33,661 nt of DNA from Bacillota bacterium (lineage in GTDB: Bacteria; Bacillota; Clostridia; Oscillospirales; Ruminococcaceae): the NCBI GenBank assembly GCA_023413185.1, contig JAEZQD010000108.1:1-33661 (forward strand), given 5' to 3'. The notes beneath the pieces are model-generated. The model worked only from the letters and a program-made list of their open reading frames with translations. It did no database searches and was not told the DNA's origin. A program made the translations under genes and the position numbers. Below are positions 7,629-15,534 of this stretch, in pieces. Position 1 is the stretch's first letter, and each line of letters opens with the position of its first letter.

Positions 7629-8021
7629 CTAGGAAGCGTTGATAAGCGACCTTGCAATATTCAAAATCCGCTCAAACAATGGAAGAGCACAAAGAAGCAC
7701 GGCAATTTTTCCCGCCGTTTCTACCTTTGTAGCAATAGAGACAGCACCCGAGTCGCGACAGACATCCGCCGCAAACTGCGTAACAAAGCATATCCCAAGC
7801 GCTTTAAGCAGAATGACTAGGTACTCATTGTTAATCCCGGTCTCCGCTACAAGCTCCTGAATCTCGGCTAAAATCGGCGCACTTGCAAGAATTACAAATA
7901 GCAGAATAACGATACCGGCACCTAAATTCACCGCAAGTGAATATTCGGGCTTGTACTGTTTAATCAAAACCGAGATAGCCGTAGCGACAATAGCTACTCC
8001 CGCAACAGTCAAGATATCCAT
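7629..8021 (-). CDS. spoIIIAD: Stage III sporulation protein AD
   Basis: A 130-residue polytopic membrane protein of the SpoIIIA complex. It has four hydrophobic segments and the typical start MDILTVAGVAIVATAISVLI. Further family blocks are KQYKPEYSLAVNLGAGIVIL, NEYLVILLKALGICFVTQFA and CRDSGAVSIATKVETAGKIA. It begins two bases after the spoIIIAC stop, so the pair is tightly coupled. SpoIIIAC and SpoIIIAD resemble each other within the family. Confidence 0.93.
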   Translation of the reverse strand: MDILTVAGVAIVATAISVLIKQYKPEYSLAVNLGAGIVILLFVILASAPILAEIQELVAETGINNEYLVILLKALGICFVTQFAADVCRDSGAVSIATKVETAGKIAVLLCALPLFERILNIARSLINAS

Positions 8022-8023
8022 TG

Positions 8024-8218
8024 CTATAAACCAAATACGCTTTTTACAGTCTCAAACAGGTTGCTGATTTCGTAGATTATCATCATCAGCACAACAATTA
8101 GCCCGGCTAGCGTCGTCATCATGGCTTGTTCTTCACGCCCCGAGCGAATTAACACCTGATTGAGCACCGCAACGATGATGCCGATTGCCGCAATCTTAAA
8201 GATTAAATCTACTTCCAT
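8024..8218 (-). CDS. spoIIIAC: Stage III sporulation protein AC
   Basis: A 64-residue protein with two transmembrane helices, the smallest SpoIIIA component and of the usual length. It starts MEVDLIFKIAAIGIIVAVLN and has the loop LIRSGREEQAMMTT between the helices, as in the family. It lies 84 nt after spoIIIAB; I see no clear promoter or hairpin in that gap. Confidence 0.92.
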   Translation of the reverse strand: MEVDLIFKIAAIGIIVAVLNQVLIRSGREEQAMMTTLAGLIVVLMMIIYEISNLFETVKSVFGL

Positions 8219-8302
8219 ACCCGCATACTCCGTTCCGCCAGTTTTATAATTTTGAGCTTTTTACTGTCATACACTATGGCTATGCGACTTGACGTAAGGT
8301 TA

Positions 8303-8818
8303 TTACAACATCAAGATCGCAAACCCGACCCCCGCCAGCACACCAATGGTCAGATACATCCTTGCATAAGAGGTGCATTCGCCTCTAGCCGACTCATAGC
8401 TCTTCTCAAATAGGCGGGTATACATTTCGATGGTCTTTTGCTGTTCAAGTGCATCGGTGGTTCCAAGCACATCCCCCAGCGATATCAAACGCTCAAAGTC
8501 TTCTTTGCTCATTAGGCTGCGCTCCTGCACAACACTCGACTTCCATGCCTGCGGAAACGACGCGCCTTGATTCATCCGCTGCTTGCATTCACCCAGAAAG
8601 GTCAGACGAGCAAACCGGCTTTGCGCCGCCATCTGCACGACAATCTCCCCAATCGGCATACGCACATAGCTAATCTGTGCCGACAGATAATCAAGCATCG
8701 CAACCAGACGCTCCAGACAATCCGCGCGGTCTATCAATCGACGACGCAACATAAGCCCTACCGCTGTACAGGTTGCCACAATGCACACCAATCCCCCTGC
8801 CTTTAGGATAAAGCTCAT
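8303..8818 (-). CDS. spoIIIAB: Stage III sporulation protein AB
   Basis: A 171-residue SpoIIIA protein with an N-terminal membrane helix (about residues 5-22), a cytoplasmic helical domain, and a second membrane segment at the C-terminus (about 155-171). The fold resembles type II secretion GspF domains. Family features are LVAMLDYLSAQISYVRMPI, SLGDVLGTTDALEQQKTI, and a C-terminus ending GVLAGVGFAILML. The ATG at 8818 fits the expected N-terminus. Unusually, its first 128 nt overlap the spoIIIAA reading frame. Confidence 0.92.
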   Translation of the reverse strand: MSFILKAGGLVCIVATCTAVGLMLRRRLIDRADCLERLVAMLDYLSAQISYVRMPIGEIVVQMAAQSRFARLTFLGECKQRMNQGASFPQAWKSSVVQERSLMSKEDFERLISLGDVLGTTDALEQQKTIEMYTRLFEKSYESARGECTSYARMYLTIGVLAGVGFAILML

Positions 8819-9749
8819 CTGCCCTCACGACCTCTCTGATGGAACACGGGCTTTGGGCATCGTGCAAAAACACAATGTGCCGAAACGCGCCCGCTGTAAT
8901 TAACCGCATGACCTGTTTTTTTCGCAATAGCTCATCCTTGTCAGCGGCATGCACAGTGGCAATGACCGAAACGCCGCAGTTAATGCCCGTTAACAAGGCC
9001 TCGGCCTCCTGCTCGCCGCCAATCTCATCACAAACCACAACATCGGGTGCAAGACAGCGCACGGCAATGAGAATTCCTTCTCCTTTCGGGTAGCCGTCCA
9101 GAACATCACAGCGGGGTCCCAGATCGTTGCCCGCCTGTCCGCAATACACAGCTGCAATCTCGCCGCGCTCATCTACAACCGACACCCTTAAACCGCGCAA
9201 CGATAACTGCCTGACCACATCACGCACAAGGGTTGTTTTCCCGCTGCCTGGAACCCCGCAAATCAGAACACCACCCATTTGGTTGCACAACACCTGATTC
9301 ATAATGGCATCGGCGACGCCGAATATCTGTCGCGCAACGCGAAGGTTGATTGAGCTAATGCCACGCACCCCGTTGACTTTGCCATTTTCAACCACCGCAC
9401 TGCCACACAAACCCGCCCGATGACCGTTTTTTACCGTGATAAACCCGCTTATCATCTCGTTTTGATGGCTGTAAACCGAGTAATCGCATAGTCTTTTAAA
9501 GCACTCGTCAATCTCGCTCGGAGTGATACAAACCACATCCTGTGACTCTGTGGCGATAAGTTGCCCTGTTCGTGTTAGAAACACATCTTGATTTGAGAGG
9601 TTGACCGCAAATGGTCGTGCACAGCGAAGCCGAATTTCTCGAATATTAGACTTAGTCTGCTGTGGCAGGCTGCATACCAGCAGTTTTAATTCATGCGGCA
9701 GTACATTTGCGGCATCATCCAGACGCTGTGCCTGTTCGGCTAGTCCCAT
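8691..9749 (-). CDS. spoIIIAA: Stage III sporulation protein AA (ATPase)
   Basis: The cytoplasmic secretion-type ATPase of the SpoIIIA channel in the mother cell. The Walker A motif is GVPGSGKT (165-172), followed by VVDERGEIA (191-199) and a Walker B region VVVCDEIGGEQE (237-248). The motif TVHA (265-268) follows. The conserved protein seems to end near residue 310 (IREVVRADE). The ORF then continues about 42 residues out of frame through the start of spoIIIAB, giving 352 residues where about 305-340 is usual. The ATG has GAGGA ten bases upstream. As the first gene of the operon it should be SigE-dependent, but I could not pick a convincing SigE promoter in 9750-9868. Confidence 0.93.
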   Translation of the reverse strand: MGLAEQAQRLDDAANVLPHELKLLVCSLPQQTKSNIREIRLRCARPFAVNLSNQDVFLTRTGQLIATESQDVVCITPSEIDECFKRLCDYSVYSHQNEMISGFITVKNGHRAGLCGSAVVENGKVNGVRGISSINLRVARQIFGVADAIMNQVLCNQMGGVLICGVPGSGKTTLVRDVVRQLSLRGLRVSVVDERGEIAAVYCGQAGNDLGPRCDVLDGYPKGEGILIAVRCLAPDVVVCDEIGGEQEAEALLTGINCGVSVIATVHAADKDELLRKKQVMRLITAGAFRHIVFLHDAQSPCSIREVVRADELYPKGRGIGVHCGNLYSGRAYVASSIDRPRGLSGASGCDA

Positions 9750-9869
9750 TTCTTACAATCCTCTTTCTGAGTAAAACTCAATTCAGTATATTGTTTGTCC
9801 GCTTTGTTTAGAACCAAAAACGGGACAAAGCTGCAGAGATTCAACCTTACTCAATGCCTGCACCAACGC

Positions 9870-9899
9870 AAAAAAACGGACCCACCGAAGTGAGTCCGT
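9870..9899 (-). terminator. Terminator of secDF
   Basis: On the minus strand a 10-bp stem (ACGGACTCAC / GTGGGTCCGT, one G-U wobble) closes a TTCG tetraloop and runs into TTTTTTT. It starts 23 nt past the secF stop and separates secDF from the spoIIIA operon. Confidence 0.92.
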
Positions 9900-9922
9900 C
9901 CTGAATAGTATTTCAAAAAAAC

Positions 9923-10891
9923 TTAAATCTTTATCTTGCCCACGCCGCCGGATTTTCCGGGCTTACCCTTTTTGGCGGGATTGCTGCCGGCTTTCTTCGC
10001 ACGGTAGTTCTTCCAAACCACCCACAGAGGTCCTGCAATACAGATGGTGGAGTACGAGCCGGAGATCATACCGAAGATCATCGGGATGGCAAAGCTCAGA
10101 ATACTCGTTACATTGTTAATCAGTGCAACCACACAAACAACAATCATAACAATAACACCGCACAAGCTTGTGATAATCGAGCGTGTCAGGGACTGATTGA
10201 TGCTCATATTAACAATCTCGCCGATATCCTTTTTGCCTGCGTACAGCTTCTCGTTCTCACGAATACGGTCGTAGATTACGATGGTATCGTTGATGGAAAA
10301 GCCGAGGATGGTAAGCACTACTGCTATAAAGTTATCGTTAATCGGCATACGGAACAACATAAAGGTTGCAAAAACAATCAATACATCGTGCAATAGTGCA
10401 ACTACGCCCATGGTACCGGCGGAAAAACCGCCGATCTTGCGGAAGCGAAATCCAATGAATAGAACGATGAGCAACGATGCTGCGGCAACGGCAACAAGGC
10501 ACTTTAAGAAAAACTCTTTACCCATGACAGGGTTTACGTTGGAGGAAGACTCAAGCCCAATCCCATTGTCCGGGTAAGCGGTTGTCAACGCTTCGGTCAT
10601 CGCAGATTGGCTGTCAATCGACAGGCTGTTGTCGTCTGCAAGTGTTACAAGCAGCATCTGCGTTTCGCCTTCGTTTCTCTGAACACTAACCTGCTGGCCG
10701 AGCGTGCTCTCAATGGTGGAAGCAACGTCCTCCAGGTTCAGTTCACCGGTATAGCGATAGGATACTATGGAACCGCCCTTAAACTGGATATCCAGTTCAA
10801 CACCCATAAACAATGATGCAAGGATTGTTAATAGAATAAGGGTGGATGAAAGGATGAAGAATATCTTCTTTTTTCCAATAAAATCAAACAT
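9923..10891 (-). CDS. secF: Protein translocase subunit SecF
   Basis: SecF works with SecD in the membrane to pull secreted proteins out of the SecYEG channel using the proton gradient. The 322-residue protein has a first transmembrane helix after MFDFIGKKKIFF, an external domain starting DIQFKGGSIVSYRY (about residues 33-46), and five further helices. It carries the RND-type motif GFSINDTIVIYDRIRENEK (about residues 192-210). The C-terminus is lysine-rich. The ATG at 10891 overlaps the secD stop as TGATG and follows a GGGGG site. A longer ORF start eight codons upstream is less likely. Confidence 0.95.
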   Translation of the reverse strand: MFDFIGKKKIFFILSSTLILLTILASLFMGVELDIQFKGGSIVSYRYTGELNLEDVASTIESTLGQQVSVQRNEGETQMLLVTLADDNSLSIDSQSAMTEALTTAYPDNGIGLESSSNVNPVMGKEFFLKCLVAVAAASLLIVLFIGFRFRKIGGFSAGTMGVVALLHDVLIVFATFMLFRMPINDNFIAVVLTILGFSINDTIVIYDRIRENEKLYAGKKDIGEIVNMSINQSLTRSIITSLCGVIVMIVVCVVALINNVTSILSFAIPMIFGMISGSYSTICIAGPLWVVWKNYRAKKAGSNPAKKGKPGKSGGVGKIKI

Positions 10892-12288
10892 CACTTTACA
10901 CCCCCATACAGCCAAGGCTTACGAAGCCCCTTAAACTTAGAAAGAGAACGGAGCATCAAACGGGAGGCAGTGACACCCATGATGAAGTTAAAGATAACAC
11001 CCATCAACAGTGTATAGCCGAACGAGTAGATGGCACCCGTGGTAGAGGGACCAAACATAAAGAAGATGGGGGTAAGAATCTTAGCCCAAATGCTGGTCGG
11101 CGGTCCAAACGAACCCATCAGGATAACCGCTACAATAACAACGGTGATGTTTCCGTCAAAGATTGCCGAAAAGCCGCGCTCGTAACCAAGATCAATCGAC
11201 CCTTCTATCGTCTTGCCGGTTCGAATCTCCTCTTTAATGCGTTCGGATGTGATTACGTTCGCATCAACGCCCATGCCAAGGCTCAGGATGATACCCGCAA
11301 TACCCGGCAGCGTGAGCGTGAAGCTGGGGATAGACTCAAAGTAACCCGATACCGAAATGATGAAGCCAGCTACCTGTCCCAGAAGCGCGATGCTGGCGAC
11401 AATACCCGGTAGTCTGTAGTAAATAATCATGAATACGCAGATAAGAATGAATCCGATTAAGCCAGCTAAAACCATAGAATTCTTTGCGTTTAAACCGAGT
11501 GTTGGAGAGATCGAGCTGTAGTTTTCTGTTACCAGCTTAAACGGCAGCGCGCCGCCGTTAATCTTGTTGGCAAGCTCGGTTGCCTCGGCCGCAGAAAACG
11601 GCACCGAACCGCCGGAAATAACCGCATTGCCGTCGGTGATTGCGGATTGCACCACCGGCTGAGAAATCATGGTGTTATCCATCCAGATTGATATCTGTTT
11701 GCCAATCATCCTAGTGGTTGCTTCACCAAACTTCGCAGCACCCTCAGAGGTGAGCTCGAGTGCAATCTCGGGGTTAGAGGTCTCGGAGTTAATGACCGCC
11801 GTGGCGCTTTTAACATCCTTGCCCTCAAGTACAACCTTTTCCAGCGTTACACCGGTGGGCATACCCGCCGCATCTACATTGGCCTCTTCGCGGAAGGTCA
11901 GCAGTGCGGTCTCGCCTAGCTCGCTGATAGCCTCCTCTGGGTTGTTGCTTGCTGCGTCATCCTTCCACGGAAAACGCACGATGATGCGATCCTTCGCAGT
12001 GTCGGTATATACCTCATAGTCGGTTATGTTTTGGGTAACAAGTCTTTGCTTAATGACCGATTCTGCCGCAAGCATCTGTGTGTCGGTTGCGTCAAAGCCT
12101 TCGGGCGGCGTAAAGGTTACGTCCACACCGCCGCGGATGTCAATACCCCAACGGATGTCGTCCGCACCCTTGATGTAAACCTTGGTTACGTCGCCGAACT
12201 TGGTGCTAAAGCCAAAAAACGACGTCCCAGCCAGGAATAGTATCAGCGCAAATACAACAAAAAATGTTGCTTTTGAGCCTTTTCTCAT
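10891..12288 (-). CDS. secD: Protein translocase subunit SecD
   Basis: The larger SecDF partner, 465 residues long. It has an N-terminal helix, then WGIDIRGGVDVTFTPP (about residue 47), a large external P1 domain, and five C-terminal helices with the motif MGVDANVITSERIKEEIRTG (about residue 345), which carries the proton-relay-type Asp. SecD and SecF are separate genes here, whereas B. subtilis has a fused SecDF. I start at the ATG at 12288, eight bases after AGGAGG. The TTG two codons earlier is too close to that site. Confidence 0.95.
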   Translation of the reverse strand: MRKGSKATFFVVFALILFLAGTSFFGFSTKFGDVTKVYIKGADDIRWGIDIRGGVDVTFTPPEGFDATDTQMLAAESVIKQRLVTQNITDYEVYTDTAKDRIIVRFPWKDDAASNNPEEAISELGETALLTFREEANVDAAGMPTGVTLEKVVLEGKDVKSATAVINSETSNPEIALELTSEGAAKFGEATTRMIGKQISIWMDNTMISQPVVQSAITDGNAVISGGSVPFSAAEATELANKINGGALPFKLVTENYSSISPTLGLNAKNSMVLAGLIGFILICVFMIIYYRLPGIVASIALLGQVAGFIISVSGYFESIPSFTLTLPGIAGIILSLGMGVDANVITSERIKEEIRTGKTIEGSIDLGYERGFSAIFDGNITVVIVAVILMGSFGPPTSIWAKILTPIFFMFGPSTTGAIYSFGYTLLMGVIFNFIMGVTASRLMLRSLSKFKGLRKPWLYGGVK

Positions 12289-12300
12289 AGCCAAATCCTC

Positions 12301-12384
12301 CTAGTTAAAGTTTGCCGTTCCCTCTATTGCATTCTCTGTATGCTGTTTTGTGCTTTTTTGAGCGCAGAACGCTTGTACAGACAT
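12301..12384 (-). other. Small leader ORF upstream of secD (27 codons)
   Basis: An ATG at 12384 opens 27 codons whose TAG stop overlaps the secD Shine-Dalgarno sequence (TAGGAGG). The peptide starts MSVQAFCAQKSTKQH and ends TANFN. An in-frame TTG two codons earlier (12390) has AAAAGGG about ten bases upstream, but that sequence lies in a hairpin. There is no hydrophobic targeting segment and no Arg-Ala-Pro arrest motif. Coding potential is unproven. It is listed because the stop position would couple its translation to secD. Confidence 0.25.
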
Positions 12385-12391
12385 GAACAAT

Positions 12392-12418
12392 AAAAATCTG
12401 CCCTTTTGGAAAATGGCA
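12392..12418 (-). terminator. Weak hairpin with T-run between purB and secD
   Basis: On the minus strand TGCCATTTT pairs with AAAAGGGCA (one mismatch, tight loop) and runs into GATTTTTA. It could terminate purB. However, it lies downstream of the secDF promoter, so it would fall in the first 30 nt of the secD transcript and could act as an attenuator. Confidence 0.4.
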
Positions 12419-12430
12419 ATCACAACGATT

Positions 12431-12459
12431 ATTATATTGTTTTCACATGGAAAAGTCAA
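12431..12459 (-). promoter_or_regulatory. SigA promoter of secDF
   Basis: On the minus strand TTGACT (12454-12459), a 17-base spacer and TATAAT (12431-12436) form a near-consensus vegetative promoter. It begins six bases after the purB stop and gives a secD leader of about 135 nt. Confidence 0.85.
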
Positions 12460-12464
12460 CAAAA

Positions 12465-13895
12465 CTATACACCCAGTTCTACTTTTTCCCCTATAAATTC
12501 ACGGTTTGCACAAAGCAGCGGAAGGATGTATTCTTTGGAAAACTCCTCTACTTGTTCTGGAGCCCTTCCGGTAAAGTTTTCGGCGCACAGCAGAGCAGTC
12601 AGTTCCTCGTTGGTCAGACAAAACGCCTCGTCCTGTTCGATACGGCAGACCAAATCGTTCGCGCCGCCCTCTTCCTTCACAACGCGTGCCGCCGCAAGCG
12701 AATGCTCCCTAAGCCTCTCGTGCAGTGCCTGACGGTCTCCGCCCTTCTTTACCGCCTGCATCATAATGTTTTCGGTTGCCATAAAAGGCAGCTCGTTTGC
12801 CACGCGCTGTGCAATAACCTTTGGGTAAACCACAAGCCCGTCACACACATTAAGCAGGATGTTTAGGATTGCATCGGTTCCTAAAAAGGCTTCTGCGACG
12901 CTGATGCGTTTGTTGGCAGAATCGTCGAGCGTACGCTCAAACCACTGCGTAGCGGCAGTAAACGCCGGATTAAGGCTGTTCGTCATCACATATCGGGCAA
13001 GCGAGGTAATGCGCTCACTGCGCATGGGGTTGCGCTTATACGGCATGGCGGACGAGCCAATTTGGTTCTTCTCAAACGGTTCCTCCATCTCCTTAAAGTT
13101 CTGCAGGATTCGAAGGTCGTTTGAAAACTTTGATGCGGATTGCGCAATGCCGCTGAGCGTTGCGAGCACCTGAGCGTCAACCTTTCGGGAATAGGTTTGC
13201 CCCGAAACCGGCACAACGCGCTCAAAACCCATCTCATCGGCAATCAGCCGCTCAAGCTTTTTGATTTTATCATGATCTCCGTCAAACAGTTCCACAAAGC
13301 TTGCCTGCGTGCCGGTGGTACCTTTTGAACCGAGCAGCTCAAGCGACGATATGCGGTACTCAAGCTCGTTAAAATCATAAAGCAGTTCGTTCATCCACAA
13401 CGTCGCTCGTTTGCCTACCGTAGTAAGCTGCGCGGGCTGCAGATGGGTGTAAGCAAGCGCGGGTAGATCCTTGTATTTGAGTGAAAAGTCGTGCAGCAGT
13501 GCAATGACGTTAAGCAGCTTTCTTCTTACGACGCAAAGTGCCTCGCGCATAATGACAACGTCGGTGTTGTCACCCACATAGCAGGAGGTCGCGCCAAGGT
13601 GAATGATGCCTTTCGCTTTAGGGCACTGCAGCCCATAGGCGTAAACATGCGCCATTACGTCATGGCGAACCAGCTTTTCGCGCTCGTTTGCCTCCGCGTA
13701 ATTGATGTTGTGGGCGTTTGACTCAAGCTCGGCAATCTGCTCGTCCGTTATCTGCAACCCCAATGCCTTTTCCGCCTTGGCAAGCGCTATCCATAGTCTG
13801 CGCCATGTCTTAAACTTCTTATCTGCAGAAAACAGATACTGCATTTCTTCGCTTGCATACCGTGTGCAAAAGGGACTTTCATACGAGTTGTGCAA
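12465..13895 (-). CDS. purB: Adenylosuccinate lyase
   Basis: Cleaves adenylosuccinate to AMP and fumarate and SAICAR to AICAR in purine synthesis; a cytosolic homotetramer of the fumarase/aspartase superfamily. The 476 residues carry HLGATSCYVGDNTD (about residue 95), THLQPAQLTTVGKR (about 150) and the superfamily signature GSSAMPYKRNPMRSERI (about 287). The start is a UUG at 13895, nine bases after GGAGG. It gives the family N-terminus YESPFCTRYASEEM, and no in-frame ATG exists before residue 18. It is a single-gene unit between the aspartate aminotransferase terminator and the secDF promoter. Confidence 0.95.
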   Translation of the reverse strand: MHNSYESPFCTRYASEEMQYLFSADKKFKTWRRLWIALAKAEKALGLQITDEQIAELESNAHNINYAEANEREKLVRHDVMAHVYAYGLQCPKAKGIIHLGATSCYVGDNTDVVIMREALCVVRRKLLNVIALLHDFSLKYKDLPALAYTHLQPAQLTTVGKRATLWMNELLYDFNELEYRISSLELLGSKGTTGTQASFVELFDGDHDKIKKLERLIADEMGFERVVPVSGQTYSRKVDAQVLATLSGIAQSASKFSNDLRILQNFKEMEEPFEKNQIGSSAMPYKRNPMRSERITSLARYVMTNSLNPAFTAATQWFERTLDDSANKRISVAEAFLGTDAILNILLNVCDGLVVYPKVIAQRVANELPFMATENIMMQAVKKGGDRQALHERLREHSLAAARVVKEEGGANDLVCRIEQDEAFCLTNEELTALLCAENFTGRAPEQVEEFSKEYILPLLCANREFIGEKVELGV

Positions 13896-13960
13896 ACAAA
13901 AACACCTCCGAAAATAATCAAGTGCGGGTTGTCCTATTCCGCAATGTGAAACACCAATTC

Positions 13961-13969
13961 ATTATACCA
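13961..13969 (-). promoter_or_regulatory. Extended -10 promoter of purB
   Basis: On the minus strand TGGTATAAT lies 66 nt before the purB start. Seventeen bases upstream of the TATAAT is AGCACA, a poor -35 match, so the extended -10 must carry most of the recognition. I see no purine riboswitch fold in the leader. Confidence 0.6.
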
Positions 13970-14045
13970 CTATTTCAACCTATTGTGCTAAGAAATATAA
14001 TAATATCTGCTCAATAAACAAAAACCCATTCACCCATGCGCCGGC

Positions 14046-14082
14046 AAAAAGCGGTCGGACAGTTCAGGACTGTCCGACCGCT
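14046..14082 (-). terminator. Terminator after the aspartate aminotransferase gene
   Basis: A perfect 14-bp GC-rich stem (14050-14063 with 14069-14082, 5-nt loop) is followed on the minus strand by TTTTT. A further 6-bp pairing (14038-14043 with 14083-14088) could extend it across the T-run on the plus strand. It lies about 20 nt past the stop codon. Confidence 0.92.
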
Positions 14083-14101
14083 CGGCGCACAAATACAGGG
14101 C

Positions 14102-15388
14102 TTAAGCAGTTTGGGTCAGTAGTTTTCTGACAGAAACAAGCTTTACGCACAGACAAAACAAATCCATTGCGGTTTTCAACTCGCCGATTGGCGGAAAGGT
14201 TGGTGCAATGCGAATGTTGTTATCGGACGGATCCTTTCCGTAAGGGTATGTAGCCCCTGCGGGAGTAAGTACCACGCCCGCCTCCGCGCAAAGGCGCACA
14301 ACGTCTTTGGCACAGCCATCCGGTACATTCACCGAAATAAAGTATCCGCCATTCGGCTTGTGGAACCTTGCGATTCCAAGAGGAGAAAGCTCCTCGGTTA
14401 ACCGGTCAATTACAAGGGTAAACTTCGGAATCAGCACCTCTGCCTGCTTTTTCATATGGGCTTTGATGCCGTCTATGTTTTTGAAGTAACGCGCATGACG
14501 CAGCTGGTTTAACTTATCGGGACCGATGGTTTGAATGGTAAGCAGCTTTTTGATAAACTGAGCATTATTTTTTGATGTCGCCATAACCGCTACGCCCGCA
14601 CCGGGGAACGTAACCTTAGAGGTGGAAGCAAACTCAAAAACCATATCCTCTGTTCCCGCCGCTTTGCACTCTGTAAAGATATTTTTGAGCGTATCGCTGC
14701 CCTCAAGGTCGTGAACGATATATGCGTTATCCCAAAATATTCTAAAGTCTTCGGCTGCAGGCTTTAGTCGCGCAAAACGAGCAACCACCTCGTCCGAATA
14801 GGTAATGCCGTCGGGGTTTGAATACTTAGGCACACACCAGATTCCCTTGATGGATGCGTCGGCGGATACCAGGCGTTCCACCTCATTCATGTCCGGTCCG
14901 TCATCCTTCATGGGCACTGTAACCATCTCAATGCCAAACTGCTCACAGATGGCAAAGTGACGGTCGTAGCCGGGGGACGGACAAAGAAACTTGACGCTGT
15001 CTAGTTTTCCCCATGGTTTACTCGAACCATAAACGCCGTGTAGCAGGGCGCGGGCAATGGTGTCATACATCATGTTTAGGCTGGAGTTTCCGCCGACAAT
15101 GATGTACTCTGCAGGCACGTCGAGCAGTTCCGAAAACAGGCGTTTTGCTTCTGGAATGCCGTCGATACCGCCGTAGTTTCTGCAGTCCGCGCCATCCTCA
15201 GAATTCAAAATGTCTTTGCCCGAAAGGCAATCAAGCAGCCCGTTTGAAAGGTTAAGCTGCGCAGAAGAAGGCTTGCCGCGTGACATGTCAAGACGCAAAC
15301 CCGCCGCCAGAAGCGTATTATACTCGGTTGACCACTGCTGTTCAAGCTGGATTAACTGTTGTTTTGGTAGCTGGTGAAGCATATTCAT
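14102..15388 (-). CDS. Aspartate aminotransferase, PF12897-type, PLP-dependent
   Basis: A fold-type I aminotransferase of 428 residues, resembling the PF12897 group (Corynebacterium AspT-like) more than AspB or AspC. Visible features are LDMSRGKPSSAQL near the N-terminus, NYGGIDGIPEAKRLF, the cofactor-binding region VGGNSSLNMMYD, CVPKYSNPDGITY (Asn-Pro-Asp), FWDNAYIVHDL, and the PLP lysine in FASTSKVTFPGAG (Lys258). The expected reaction is aspartate plus 2-oxoglutarate to oxaloacetate plus glutamate. The ATG at 15388 lies seven bases after AGGGGA; a TTG seven codons earlier lacks a site. It follows asnS but has its own promoter and a strong terminator. Another amino donor cannot be excluded. 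Confidence 0.85.
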   Translation of the reverse strand: MNMLHQLPKQQLIQLEQQWSTEYNTLLAAGLRLDMSRGKPSSAQLNLSNGLLDCLSGKDILNSEDGADCRNYGGIDGIPEAKRLFSELLDVPAEYIIVGGNSSLNMMYDTIARALLHGVYGSSKPWGKLDSVKFLCPSPGYDRHFAICEQFGIEMVTVPMKDDGPDMNEVERLVSADASIKGIWCVPKYSNPDGITYSDEVVARFARLKPAAEDFRIFWDNAYIVHDLEGSDTLKNIFTECKAAGTEDMVFEFASTSKVTFPGAGVAVMATSKNNAQFIKKLLTIQTIGPDKLNQLRHARYFKNIDGIKAHMKKQAEVLIPKFTLVIDRLTEELSPLGIARFHKPNGGYFISVNVPDGCAKDVVRLCAEAGVVLTPAGATYPYGKDPSDNNIRIAPTFPPIGELKTAMDLFCLCVKLVSVRKLLTQTA

Positions 15389-15442
15389 CTTTCTATCCCC
15401 TGTATACAATGACTATTTGTGTGACAACATTTTATCGTGATA

Positions 15443-15471
15443 ATTATAATATAGCTTCGACAATTATGCAA
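15443..15471 (-). promoter_or_regulatory. SigA promoter of the aspartate aminotransferase gene
   Basis: On the minus strand TTGCAT (15466-15471), a 17-base spacer and TATAAT (15443-15448) lie 55 nt before the start codon. A second possible promoter, TTAACA (15533-15538), 18 bases, TATAAT (15509-15514), overlaps the asnS stop and would give a longer leader. Confidence 0.8.
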
Positions 15472-15534
15472 GTTTTATTTTTTCATCCTGCATAAATGAA
15501 TATGGTCTATTATATTCCAAAAACCGTAACTCTG

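Noticed and set aside
9750..9868. SigE promoter for the spoIIIA operon
   Set aside because: One is expected here from known biology. The best candidates (around an AATATACT on the minus strand) match the SigE -10 and -35 only weakly, so no site is annotated.
13896..13960. Purine riboswitch or PurR operator before purB
   Set aside because: The leader is only about 60 nt and lacks the three-stem purine aptamer core. No paired CGAA-type PurR box is visible.
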